Assembly (NCBI GenBank): GCA_025602915.1
Contig: JAHLJZ010000079.1
Span: 1-64,000, forward strand
DNA: 64,000 nucleotides
Direction of reading: 5' to 3'
Source of the DNA: Paraphysoderma sedebokerense
Lineage: Eukaryota; Blastocladiomycota; Physodermatomycetes; Physodermatales; Physodermataceae
Shown here: positions 36,493 to 47,689 of the stretch, in pieces
Numbering within the stretch: position 1 is the stretch's first letter
Layout: each line of letters starts with the position of its first letter
The notes under the pieces: generated by a model
The model's database searches: none
What the model was told of the DNA's origin: nothing
The model's input: only the letters and a program-made list of their open reading frames with translations
Translations under genes and position numbers: made by a program

Positions 36493-37422
36493 CTACACCG
36501 CCGCCGTTCTCTGATTTAACAACTCTTCAGCTTCCATCTCAAGGACATCATATTCACCTGTTTTGTCGTCCATGTTCTCCCATATCTGATCAATACAATA
36601 ATTATCTCTTCCTTCTTGCGAAAAAACATGAACGACAATATTCCCAATATCAACCGCGACCCAATCGTCACTTTCTATACCATCCACATTCACAGGACTC
36701 GTCACACCATGATGACTATCATCTTCCATACCCACCGTTACGTTTTGCTCTGATCCGACACTCGATTCGTCATTACGAGAATCAGAGTTTAAAATAGACC
36801 CAACAAGTTGCCCTCGTTTACCGAATTGAATAACGTTCTCTACGATCCCTCGAATATGTCTCCTCGAGTTCCCCGTTACAATGATAAAGTAATCTGCAAA
36901 TGTACAAGTCTCAGAAACATCGAGTACTTTTATTTCTTTTCCATGCGAATCATACAAAATATGACAAAGTGTTTCGATTGGAGGGTACGACGAAAGCTCG
37001 AAATGAGGGGGGAGTGTAAGTGACGATTGAAATGATAGTTGCGTGGTGGTTGAAGCGGATTGTGATAGAGATGAAGAATCATTCGAAGGAGTGGTAAACC
37101 AGGAGATGTCGTGGGTTTCGTCGAGTTCTGAAGCTGGGTTGGAAGGTTCGGAAGTCGAGGTCGATGTGGTAGAAGTGAACTTGGCTTGATTGTATATCGA
37201 TAGAGACGAGAAAGGAGATATTGTGTGTTTTGATAACTGCGACGACGATAATGATGAACTTGGATTGGGACATTTAACTGAGTTGAATCGGATAGTGTGA
37301 AGCTTTGTCTGGCTGTATTGACGTGAGTAGAAACGATGACTTGAGATGATACATCGTCGACAGGTAGGCAACCGGCGAGCAAACTGGACTATGTTTCGGG
37401 AAAATGGGTGCAATGAATTCAT
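36493..37422 (-). CDS. MALSU1: RsfS/MALSU1 (Iojap family) mitochondrial ribosome factor, copy 1
   Basis: Intronless, 309 aa from the ATG at 37422. RsfS proteins bind ribosomal protein L14 (uL14m), block premature subunit joining and help build the mitochondrial large subunit. The start (MNSLHPFSRNIVQFARRLP) is basic and hydroxylated like a mitochondrial presequence. After a Ser-rich region the family core begins: ETLCHILYDSHGKEIKVLDV, ADYFIIVTGNSRRHIRGIVE, then DDWVAVDIGNIVVHVFSQEG and NYCIDQIWENM. A roughly 50-residue acidic insert splits the core between the third and fourth strands. In this copy the native promoter ends 187 bp upstream, where copy 2 of the duplication begins. Confidence 0.92.
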   Translation of the reverse strand: MNSLHPFSRNIVQFARRLPTCRRCIISSHRFYSRQYSQTKLHTIRFNSVKCPNPSSSLSSSQLSKHTISPFSSLSIYNQAKFTSTTSTSTSEPSNPASELDETHDISWFTTPSNDSSSLSQSASTTTQLSFQSSLTLPPHFELSSYPPIETLCHILYDSHGKEIKVLDVSETCTFADYFIIVTGNSRRHIRGIVENVIQFGKRGQLVGSILNSDSRNDESSVGSEQNVTVGMEDDSHHGVTSPVNVDGIESDDWVAVDIGNIVVHVFSQEGRDNYCIDQIWENMDDKTGEYDVLEMEAEELLNQRTAAV

Positions 37423-38156
37423 ACTTAAATCGATTATAAGATATACCAGCTTGTGATTCCTTCCGAGTGCCCTTATCTCCCTGAAGTAGCAGCGTTCTAC
37501 CTTGTTTCCTGTCACGCGATTGATCTCCTTGGATACATGCGCGCTTGCATCAGTCGCGTCAATTTAGTTTTATTTTCGGAAGCTATATACAAAAATCATA
37601 TCTTCTATTCTCAAGATCCCTCAGTCAAACTCTCCAAAACGATGTCTAATGGTCGATTGTAATCCATTTGGAAGTCCTTAAAATTCTGTTGATTATTCTT
37701 TGTGGGGAGTGTAAGCACCGTGTTAAGTTCCAAATAAGATGGAGCGGGGTTATACACGGAACAAAATAAAAATAAAATTGTAATCACACGGTTATCTTTA
37801 AGATCTTTAGTCTCATTGAACTGTCATCTATGTATTTTTATTACCCTGTCGATGTGAAGGGTTTCTAAAGTATTTTGGGATTACAAGGATTAAATTGGAG
37901 TTGGTGGGATGATAAAATGCAATATAATAGAATATAATAAATAACTGGCAACACGAATTGTTCTTTACCAAATTCATTATCTACATTTAAATTTCATATA
38001 CAAGATTGTTGATTGTTTTTCGAGAACAATAAAATAAAACAAGGATATCACCGGGGACTGATCCACACTCTTTTTGTTCGCCGGTTGAGTTTAGCTTGAT
38101 CGAATATACACTACAAATTTTGGAATCAAATCATTCAATTTGGATTCAATGGGGTT

Positions 38157-39980
38157 TTACCGTTCCCGGTAATCATAATCGTATTCGCTATTGTAACTCA
38201 TGAACCTACTGTCTAGTGTGTTTCTCATGCTGTCTGTGAGGTTATCTATACTCGAGGATCCTCTTAGACTTGGTTCTTGAGAATTGGAAGACATTGAATG
38301 ATAATATTCCGACATTCGTTTACGTTGCTCGTAACTCGGTAGTGAAGGTTCGATGATGGCGGAGGGAGGCGTCGGTGTTCTCGCTGTTGGGGGGAGGGTG
38401 GGTGAAGGACGCGTAGGGAGCGGAGAGGTGGGAGCGTGGAAAGTAGATAGTGAGCCGAGGATGGGATGTGCTTCTCGTCCTTCCGGTGACGGTAGCGAGA
38501 ATTCAGATATTCTCGGTGAATCTTTGAGTTGTTCTCGAAATGTGGAGGAGATTAATAGAGCATCGGAGCGAGTTAGGGACGGTCGATCAGGGTTTGAATT
38601 GTTGGTTGGGAGGTTTTGAAGACTTTGTTCTGGAAGTGGCGGGATATTGTCGCGATCGATGGTTTGAGTGACGGAGGAGCTGGTGGATCGCCTCGATTTA
38701 CTGTCAATATGCAATGTCGCTCGAGAAATAGCAGCCCATTCCCGAGCAGCCGAATCTGCCGTGTCACCGACCAGCGTTTCCCGTTTCGGTGCATCGGCTA
38801 GATATTGCAGTAATTTGAATCCGCCGTTTGATGCAGATTTCCGCGAAAGTGAGGAATTGTCGAATTTGTGATTGAATGCGACATTGGAGGGTAACGGTTC
38901 TGTTTTCCTCCGCGACCTTGAATACATCAATGCACCCAAAGCGGCTGCCAGACCAACAAGTCCTATGCCACCCCCGACTATAAGCCAAAAGTACTTATCA
39001 AAGAAGGATGAGGATGCCTGTACATCTGTTGAAGGATTGACAGTCGCCGAAGGCCCATTAGGGTTGTTTGATGCGTTGGGATTATTGGGATTATTTGGGT
39101 TGTTTGGATTATTGGGGTCATTAGGTCGTCCATTTCCGTCTATATTGCCTGTTGGATTTCCGTTGCTGTTCGTAGGTCTATTTACTGGTGTCATATCTGT
39201 TGAAAGAAGAGGGTTAGGAAATGAATCTGGCAGAAGAGCCGACATCTGTTTTGGGAAATTTACCAATTCCGCACAGCCCATTAAGCACCATTGATTCCCT
39301 GCATTTATCATCACATACTATACAACCTTTTTTTAGGAAGAACAAAGTAGAAGTCAGAGTTAACTATTTTGCTTTATGACAGCTCAAAGCAGATTGATGG
39401 ATGACGTACTATTTCCTGAACAAGCAGGATCCTTTTTCAGCGTACAGCCTGCCGTTTTCGGGCTTCCAATTAAGGAAAATGTGTTTTCTGACTGTCCCGG
39501 TGTATTCTGCCCGTCGGACACCTATTCAAATATTGATAATAGTCAGCATTCAGGTCACGACTTTCATTTTCCCATTCGCCACACTCGCTTTCCCGATTAG
39601 TCAAGTTGGTGGAAAAAAACGTACATTTGGACAACTGAATGTGGGGATGCATCCGAAAGCAGGACATAGCTGACAGTGCCATGAGGGTGAGGAAACTGGA
39701 TTACAAAATGTAGGTGAGGAGGCGAAGAAATCTTGGCATTGCCTGGCAGCTAAACTGAGGTCGCCTGGTGTGAGCGTTGGGTTTGTCAGGTTTGAGGGAG
39801 AACCACCTATGGTAATTGATAGATAGGAAGTGAGCACATGTTAGGGAATGGGTTTACGGTTTGAGATGTGAAGATGAGAAGGGAAGCAAGCAATGAACCT
39901 GAGCCGCCGTAAACTCTAGTTGACTTTGTCCTCAGCAATGCCAAGGAGAAGACGTAGAGGAGGAGTATTGAGCGATACAT
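38157..39980 (-). CDS. single-pass membrane protein with Cys-rich ectodomain, copy 2
   Basis: Exons complement(38157-39298, 39410-39521, 39625-39806, 39899-39980). Identical protein to the gene at 29912-31735, with signal peptide, Cys-rich head, Asn-Pro stalk, one Gly-rich helix and long Ser/Pro tail. Its full upstream region is duplicated with it. Confidence 0.75.
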
Positions 39981-40238
39981 TGGAGGGGGAAAATTAGTAT
40001 TCGCCCATATACAGTAGAGAGTGAGTGTTACGTGTGTGAGTATGTTGACAGAGTTGCTAGATATGAGAATGCGGATAAAACGAGAGAGTGAGGAAGGCAG
40101 GGAAGGGAAGAGGCAGCGAGAGGGAATCCGCCGGCGCAACCAAGCGCTGTTCTGGAAACAATCAACACGCGTGCTGATTGGCTCACTCATTTAAGGCGCC
40201 ACAGCTTAATCCATTGTCCCGAGCCAGCAGACAATGTT

Positions 40239-40318
40239 TGTCACGTGACTCTCCCGGGGCAGATCGATCTGCGTTCCGGCCAGAGACTTTCTCCGCTCCG
40301 GTGCGTGTCACGTGACTC
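40239..40318. promoter_or_regulatory. two TGTCACGTGACTC boxes flanking a 14-bp palindrome, copy 2
   Basis: Same motif cluster as at 31994-32073: boxes at 40239-40251 and 40306-40318, palindrome at 40259-40272. Confidence 0.5.
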
Positions 40319-40777
40319 CGTCCCTGGCGGTGCGCATGCATCATCCGCTTTGCCATATACACTATGTGGATTCTGTGCTGCAACAGATTCAGATTCCCTC
40401 TTCTCCGCATCGCACTCTGCAGTTCCCCTTTTCTCGCAACGCACCCACTCTCTTCTATTCTCATCCATTCATACTCTCATCCACTGATCTGCTCATCGCC
40501 CTCCACTGGTGCAATCTCCCTCTCCGACAATCACCCCTGCTCCATTGTCCGCACCTGCTGATGCCTGCAGATGCATGCGCAATATTCTCAAATGATCTAG
40601 TGATGATCTGAATTCATGACAAACATTAAACACGCTGCAAGTTTCTATTATATTACCAATCATTATTCTATGCATGCATCAATGTCTATAGTTTACATGA
40701 CTATTATCTGTAGTATGTACAGTGGGCCCTTACCTCACTAGCTGTCTGGGCCTTACTATCATGTTGAAGCCAACTTT

Positions 40778-41146
40778 TTAGGCTTCTTTAATTTCTATCC
40801 TCAATTCATCCCCGTCCACCATCTCAAACTCAAACAAGTGTTTGAATTCGTCCACCACCAGTTCCGCACTGTCCTTCTTGACCACAATTAATTGAACCCT
40901 GTCCAACCCTACTCCCCGTGGTAACACCCCGATCAGACTCTGCTTGATCATCTTCATGGTGTGAAAGTTTTCAAGAGTCATGGGAATAATTTTGGGGGTC
41001 GATGTCCATGCCAGTCGCACATTGAGGTCAATGCTAAAATTAGCGGATTCGGGTATGATGGTCAAGTCATGAACTGCCGGTGAGCGTTTCAACATGCCGG
41101 ATTTCGTTCTATCGTTATTGTCTTGCATATCGTTAATGGATGGCAT
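40778..41146 (-). CDS. hypothetical protein, 122 aa, copy 2
   Basis: Identical to the frame at 32533-32901; family not recognised. Confidence 0.45.
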   Translation of the reverse strand: MPSINDMQDNNDRTKSGMLKRSPAVHDLTIIPESANFSIDLNVRLAWTSTPKIIPMTLENFHTMKMIKQSLIGVLPRGVGLDRVQLIVVKKDSAELVVDEFKHLFEFEMVDGDELRIEIKEA

Positions 41147-41703
41147 AGTGCTGCAAATGGTTATGCTCCTGATAGTACTGTGCTTTGAGGTGAGGATGGG
41201 GAAGCGGTCATTTCAGGTTTTATATCAGACCAGGAGCCAAAAACAGCAACAGGTCAACATCCGATTGGCAGTGTTGGACGCGCCCGCTCGTATCCCCGCC
41301 AATCTCTTCCCTCTCCCTTGAATGTGGACTAACAACATCAAACAGTGGCGTACTCACAATACATCATTTGCGTCTTGCCTTATTCGTGTCGTGAGAGCAA
41401 AGTAATGAATGAAGGCTTTCTCTGGAATTTAAGCAATGACAAGCCATACCCATGGAGAAGCCAGTTTTCAGCAGGGCAGAGCTAATGAACTTAACGCTTG
41501 GCTTGAAACTTGAGATGAAACTTTCTTCGTACAATTTGTATTCCCGATGAACCGTAATGTTTGTAAAGCAGTAAGCAAATATTCTTAAAAACTGTAAAGT
41601 GTGCAAAATTTATTACGGTTAAAATAAAAATGCTAATGCAAGTGAACTCGCTAATTTGGATCAATTTGCTCCCACCTACGCTTCACCATCATTCTTCCAG
41701 TCG

Positions 41704-43293
41704 ATGATGACGACTTCCCCAGACGCTACGGCATTCTGGCTAGCATTTCAGAAGCAAAAGCAAGGTACCCTGTCCGCACACTACATATCCTTCCATTGTT
41801 ATTGCTAGTCACTGGCTAACCATAACGCAGTGCTAGAGTCGGAACTCAATTCTGCCGCTACCGTTTCAAAATCAAACTTGTCAGCGTTTTTTGATTCAAT
41901 CCTACAACGGATAAAGCAACTAGAAAAGGAAGTTACAGATGCAGTGATTTGGCTGCCTCAATATGATCAGCGGCAATGCTTTGATGTTAGTTGGTTTTGT
42001 TCGTTGTTGTCGATTTCAGACCCCCCTGAGCCCCTCTGGTTTTTTCGGGTAGAAAAGCTAACCGCCCATTCCATCAATACAACTCATTATAGCAAGTTCG
42101 AACTCTGTTGGTATCACTGGAAACCAAGAAGACTGAATTGACCCCAAAAACCAAATTCTCGTTTAAATCGCGAAAACAACCTCCCGGCCCTTCTTCCTCT
42201 ACCTCATCAAAGTCCGAAATAAACTCAGTTTCGTTACACCAATCAAACCCTACTTCGAACCCTGAAGCACAACCTGCAATACAAAAGCCATCGTCATTAT
42301 CGATTAGTTCGAATTCCATCTCTATCTCGAATTACACATCCAGTTCTATCATCTTTCCGCGATTCAACTATTCTACAAAACAAGACTTTAACACCCAAAA
42401 TGTCCAATCGTACGACATCTCCATTACAAATATCACCAATTCCACTCTCTACATTCCGTTTCCTTCCATCTCATCTGTTGGCCCTTCCTCTGTCGACCCA
42501 TCATCGGCGCCTGCGTCGGTTGACTCTGTGTCAAATACAACCGGAAACACAATTAAATCTAATGATCTGCCATCTCTGAAATCGATTTCCGCAATTCATA
42601 TATCCAACATCGAAAATTCAAGAGTTGTTTTGCTACCGCCTACGGAAGGAAGTATTTTAATCAGCGAATGTAACGATTGCGTTCTCGTTGTTGCTTGTCG
42701 TCAGGTGAGTTGAATCAAGATACTAGTTTAGCGTCACCGTTCTGTCTGCTTTTTGATTTGTCATGTCTGACTTGATTTCCCCGCAATCTATTGATTCGTC
42801 GTTTCATGATGTCTTGTTAAAAGTTTCGTATCCACAAATCTCGGAATACGAAAATATATTTATTCGTTGCTTCAAATCCGATTATGGAAGAATGCACGGC
42901 GTTACAGATTGCAGAGTACCCTCTAACTGTTTTATCCAAAAAATATGGCGCCGGAAATCTAGAAACAGTGTTCAAAGTACAATCACCTACTCTTTTCTCC
43001 TTTCCTTCCAAGTCCAACTGACGATCCATGTTTTTTCCTTTCACTTTCTCTGACCATTACAACCATTACAACCGACCATCACTCGATGTTTCGTGAATAT
43101 CAAAAATCTCCCTACTCAGTCCGCGAACCATGATCCAACTCAAAATCAGTATACCGCCATTCAAGATTTCGATTTTTTGAAGCGAGATCAAAAAAGTCCT
43201 AACGTAGATTACATTCCAAACTCGACCTCGAATCCTGAAATTACCAATCTGCTCGACGGCATTGAAAATTCACAGTCAACTAAAATAAATTGA
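41704..43293 (+). CDS. TBCC: tubulin-specific chaperone C (TBCC), copy 2
   Basis: Exons 41704-41764, 41831-41985, 42093-42704, 42824-42976, 43120-43293. Protein identical to copy 1. If the duplication is real, the haploid genome has two intact TBCC genes. Confidence 0.92.
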
Positions 43294-44737
43294 GCAGGTC
43301 AAAAGATATTGACGTGTATGATAAAATTATGATCATGATTTATTCGGTATAAGGTTATTATTGGGAATAAATGCGAGTTATCGTACATTTGATTATACAT
43401 ATGATATAGAAATACACCTCGTATGGAGAACTAAATGAATATAAAAAATTATAACAAAATTCGAAGTTCTGGAACCATTAAATTTAAATCTGTTGGTAAT
43501 GATTTCGTAGCGGAAATTAGCAACTACCTCAATCCCTTGATCTTTCGCTAATCCTAGGGATTTCTTGAACTGAATACTCAGGTTTTTGTTACCTCCGCAG
43601 ATCAAATATCTGCATTCCACATTCCACACTACCCTACTACCCAATCAATCAGCCATCTGATTTCACCATACCTGTGGTAATGCAACCCGGGCCACCGTAT
43701 TATGAATTTTGGTCGCTTCTCTAGGATGAGCCCGTTACTCCATTTTCCAGAACCCACTCCATCATCAAATGTCCATTCTCAAGTTACCAAAATCACCACT
43801 CCCAATCCCACAAACTGACCCAACACTTCCCACTTTTAGCGACACTGAATCCACTCGAATCCTGAACGATCTCGGAATCCATCCAGTAGCAGCTACTATA
43901 AAGTAAACAACCGAATAAAACGATACAATATAAACATGGTTTATGCGTCATATAGAGAGAAATGAAATAAGGGATTAAAAATGATGGGTGGGATGGTGGA
44001 CGAGGAAAAAAAAGGAGAGGGAGGATTGGCTTTCAGTTGAAAGTGGGATGAGCCGTAAGCGTGGGTCGGAAAAAGTTGGAGTGGTATTGTAGATATAGTG
44101 ATGAGAAATGAGAATAGAATGATGTTAACCAATGTTTATAATAAATGATAAGAATCAAAACTAACAGAACCCCAAAAAATAAAAAGTCCTTTAGTTCTCT
44201 TGAATTGTCTTACCTGAATACAATACATTGCAGCTCCCAAATTCAGTCAATCTTTTGGGTTATATTTTGAATTCACACCGTCGTACAAGAATCAAGAATT
44301 CTCGATTGCGGGTACAACTAAAAATTCGAAGTGATTGTCAGAGACTCTGTGGATTGAAATCGCAAAAAGGAGGCGTCGGGATATTTGGTGGGGGTGTTGG
44401 TGTATAAGGAGTGAGGTGATAAAAATGAGGAGGTTAATAGTGGGAGTTTGATGGGGAAAATAAGTGCATGGTAATTAGAGGTGTGATTCAGATTTTTGAA
44501 TAGGTGTGTATAGACTCGGTGGCCAGGTTTGGATGAAAGTGGACGGAAATCTATATTCAGCCACACGTAGACGAGATGTCATGAATTGACGGGTGTTGTA
44601 TCTTGATGCATTAGATAAAATATAAAATTGCGGTATTTCATGAGTCCTTTAGATTTAGATTTTTATTTAGCAGTGCAGGATTCTCTGTATGTAAATCGGT
44701 CGTTTATTAAGCACGACACAGACAGTAGACTCCAACA
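43294..44737. other. 1.4-kb stretch without a supportable gene, copy 2
   Basis: Second copy of 35049-36492; same weak open frames, none called. Confidence 0.4.
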
Positions 44738-45667
44738 CTACACCGCCGCCGTTCTCTGATTTAACAACTCTTCAGCTTCCATCTCAAGGACATCATATTC
44801 ACCTGTTTTGTCGTCCATGTTCTCCCATATCTGATCAATACAATAATTATCTCTTCCTTCTTGCGAAAAAACATGAACGACAATATTCCCAATATCAACC
44901 GCGACCCAATCGTCACTTTCTATACCATCCACATTCACAGGACTCGTCACACCATGATGACTATCATCTTCCATACCCACCGTTACGTTTTGCTCTGATC
45001 CGACACTCGATTCGTCATTACGAGAATCAGAGTTTAAAATAGACCCAACAAGTTGCCCTCGTTTACCGAATTGAATAACGTTCTCTACGATCCCTCGAAT
45101 ATGTCTCCTCGAGTTCCCCGTTACAATGATAAAGTAATCTGCAAATGTACAAGTCTCAGAAACATCGAGTACTTTTATTTCTTTTCCATGCGAATCATAC
45201 AAAATATGACAAAGTGTTTCGATTGGAGGGTACGACGAAAGCTCGAAATGAGGGGGGAGTGTAAGTGACGATTGAAATGATAGTTGCGTGGTGGTTGAAG
45301 CGGATTGTGATAGAGATGAAGAATCATTCGAAGGAGTGGTAAACCAGGAGATGTCGTGGGTTTCGTCGAGTTCTGAAGCTGGGTTGGAAGGTTCGGAAGT
45401 CGAGGTCGATGTGGTAGAAGTGAACTTGGCTTGATTGTATATCGATAGAGACGAGAAAGGAGATATTGTGTGTTTTGATAACTGCGACGACGATAATGAT
45501 GAACTTGGATTGGGACATTTAACTGAGTTGAATCGGATAGTGTGAAGCTTTGTCTGGCTGTATTGACGTGAGTAGAAACGATGACTTGAGATGATACATC
45601 GTCGACAGGTAGGCAACCGGCGAGCAAACTGGACTATGTTTCGGGAAAATGGGTGCAATGAATTCAT
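44738..45667 (-). CDS. MALSU1: RsfS/MALSU1 mitochondrial ribosome factor, copy 2
   Basis: Identical 309-aa protein to copy 1. This copy keeps unique sequence beyond 187 bp upstream (45855 on), so it probably has the ancestral promoter. Confidence 0.92.
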   Translation of the reverse strand: MNSLHPFSRNIVQFARRLPTCRRCIISSHRFYSRQYSQTKLHTIRFNSVKCPNPSSSLSSSQLSKHTISPFSSLSIYNQAKFTSTTSTSTSEPSNPASELDETHDISWFTTPSNDSSSLSQSASTTTQLSFQSSLTLPPHFELSSYPPIETLCHILYDSHGKEIKVLDVSETCTFADYFIIVTGNSRRHIRGIVENVIQFGKRGQLVGSILNSDSRNDESSVGSEQNVTVGMEDDSHHGVTSPVNVDGIESDDWVAVDIGNIVVHVFSQEGRDNYCIDQIWENMDDKTGEYDVLEMEAEELLNQRTAAV

Positions 45668-45854
45668 ACTTAAATCGATTATAAGATATACCAGCTTGTG
45701 ATTCCTTCCGAGTGCCCTTATCTCCCTGAAGTAGCAGCGTTCTACCTTGTTTCCTGTCACGCGATTGATCTCCTTGGATACATGCGCGCTTGCATCAGTC
45801 GCGTCAATTTAGTTTTATTTTCGGAAGCTATATACAAAAATCATATCTTCTATT

Positions 45855-46163
45855 TACATATAAAAAGTCCATTCAAAAGAAGCACCAACGCAACTTCTTA
45901 ATTGAATTAGTTGGCAGTGTTTTTTCACTAGAAAGAGTTGATCGTAAAGTGTTCTAAATTAAAGTAACATGATAAAAATGATGGGAATGACCATTGTAAA
46001 TCGTAATAGCTCTCTCCAAATGAAAGATGTCAAATGAGTTAACAACGAGAATCGAGTTGAGATTGAAGAACTTCGAGAGGTAAGGATGATATAGACAACA
46101 ATGACCGGTATGCCGGGAAGTGAATGTCGGTTTTGTAATTAATCGGTTCGACGGATATGTTAT
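45855..46163. other. unique spacer right of the duplication
   Basis: About 310 bp: presumed remainder of the MALSU1 promoter and 3' flank of the next minus-strand gene. Nothing else seen. Confidence 0.4.
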
Positions 46164-47525
46164 TTAGCAACTTTTGCGACTTGGATGTCCTTTTAACTTT
46201 TCAATAAAATCAATGGCACCTCTACTTGTGCTTTTACCGCGACCCTTTGCAGATGTAGTATGCTTAGCGTCAATCTCTATACCCCAACTTTTTTGACGTT
46301 GTCGACCACGTTCTTTTGCGAGATCTCTTTCTTCCCACTCTGATCTCTGTGCCTGCCACTTTCTACTACAATTTTCATCGGCATACGGGATCCACGGAAC
46401 ATTCTTACCCGCAATCCCGTCGTCGCAGATATCAAGCACTTCTAACGGTTCTCCAGTTCGAGGATTAATAGTTGGGCGAGTCACCATTTCGTTAGTGGTA
46501 GCTGTAGAATATTGAATCTGATTTGAATCGTGCATGGACATCGATGCACCTCCTTCTTTCTTTCTCGGTGTTGAACTCGTGGTGGTCGTGGAAGGGTCGG
46601 GATGTGTGATCAGGGAAGACTGACAAGACGCTGGCGAAGGGGGATATTTAAGGGATTGAGAGCTGTTTGGTGTGCCGGATTGTTTTTTGAATGGGCTCGG
46701 TTCAGGTCCTTTCGCCTTGATAGTCTCCTCGTAAACTTTTTGATTGTCCATCACAGAAAATGGTTTTCTAACCCTCGATTGGACCAGGTAGAGTTCAACA
46801 TTGCGGCTAACGACGGCAATTTTGCTGGGCACATTGGTTGATTCTGGAGGAGGATTATTTTCTTGATTTTCGACCTTAAAAGAGTTGTTGTGACGGGAGT
46901 CTTCGACTAAACGATGGGGTCAATATACCTATACAATTGCGTCTTGATGTTCAAAACTTTTCAAACCTGATGTCACATATTCGTGAAACAGACCGGTAGA
47001 ACGCTTGCTCTTGCTGGTGGAGCTAAAGATATTCGGAGACGTCGAACGGGTAGTACTTCGAGGTGGTCGTCTCGTAGGAGTTGCTTGAGACCGATTTGGA
47101 CAGCTTTCTGGAATGACTCTTTTCTTTTTTGCTCCACCATCCGACGATTTCCTCGCCAATTGAGACTTCCCAGAATTTCTAGATGACGGATGATTCGAAG
47201 CGAGTTCTACCTTCCCTGAACGTTTACTTTTTAACGTTGGGTCTTCCAGAACCTTGAAATACGCCGTGAGGTTTCTACGTGCTCTTCCCAGACCATGTCC
47301 TACGTTACCATCAGCATCTTGCTTCTTTATACTACTATAAATCCGCATGCTTCCCAAAAGGGTCGAAGGAGAAGGTGAAACGATTGAGGTGTGCAAGTGT
47401 GAAGTCATTGTGGTATCTCGATTGGGTGTTTCTGAAGTGAAGTCGAGTCGAGGAGGCATCGACGGCATGAATTGAGGAGCAGGTCGGCCGGCAGCAGGTT
47501 GAAGCGCCAGACTTTTCGCTGACAT
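46164..47525 (-). CDS. unrecognised basic, largely disordered protein
   Basis: Exons complement(46164-46874, 46935-47525), phase 0, 433 aa. The 60-nt intron joins HQDAI to VENQENNPPPES. I do not recognise it. The N-terminal half is rich in Ser, Lys, Arg and Pro with stretches such as PTRRPPRSTTRSTSP and two KKKR/KSKR-like basic patches that could be nuclear signals. The most structured part is near the C-terminus: INPRTGEPLEVLDICDDG, NVPWIPYADENCSRKWQAQR and GAIDFIEKLKGHPSRK. Tandem with UTP14 on the same strand, 164 bp away. Confidence 0.7.
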
Positions 47526-47689
47526 CTCAGCAATGTATGAATGAAAGTGAATATAGCTGATGTACAATATGTACAGAACGAAAAGGGAGCCAAGGCAGAA
47601 GTATGGCGCATGATCGCGTGGCATTCAGTTGGCAGAGGGTCTGTAAGTATTCAAAATATCAAAATAAATTTATTCCGTATTCACACAAT

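Larger units (their letters stand above)
29365..37609. repeat. tandem duplication, copy 1 (8245 bp)
   Basis: Every position from 29365 to 37609 recurs 8245 bp downstream. All open frames on both strands are the same in both copies, and the sequence lines I compared matched base for base. The unit starts at CTCAAGATCCCTCAG inside the copia inverted repeat and ends at ATATCTTCTATT. The base before the unit (C) and the last base of the unit (T) differ, so there is no microhomology at the junction. It holds four complete genes. Confidence 0.97.
37610..45854. repeat. tandem duplication, copy 2 (8245 bp)
   Basis: Direct, head-to-tail repeat of 29365-37609. It begins inside a truncated piece of the copia inverted-repeat arm (37610-37646) and ends where unique sequence (TACATATAAAAAG) resumes at 45855. 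No divergence was seen in compared lines or in any translated frame. Confidence 0.97.
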
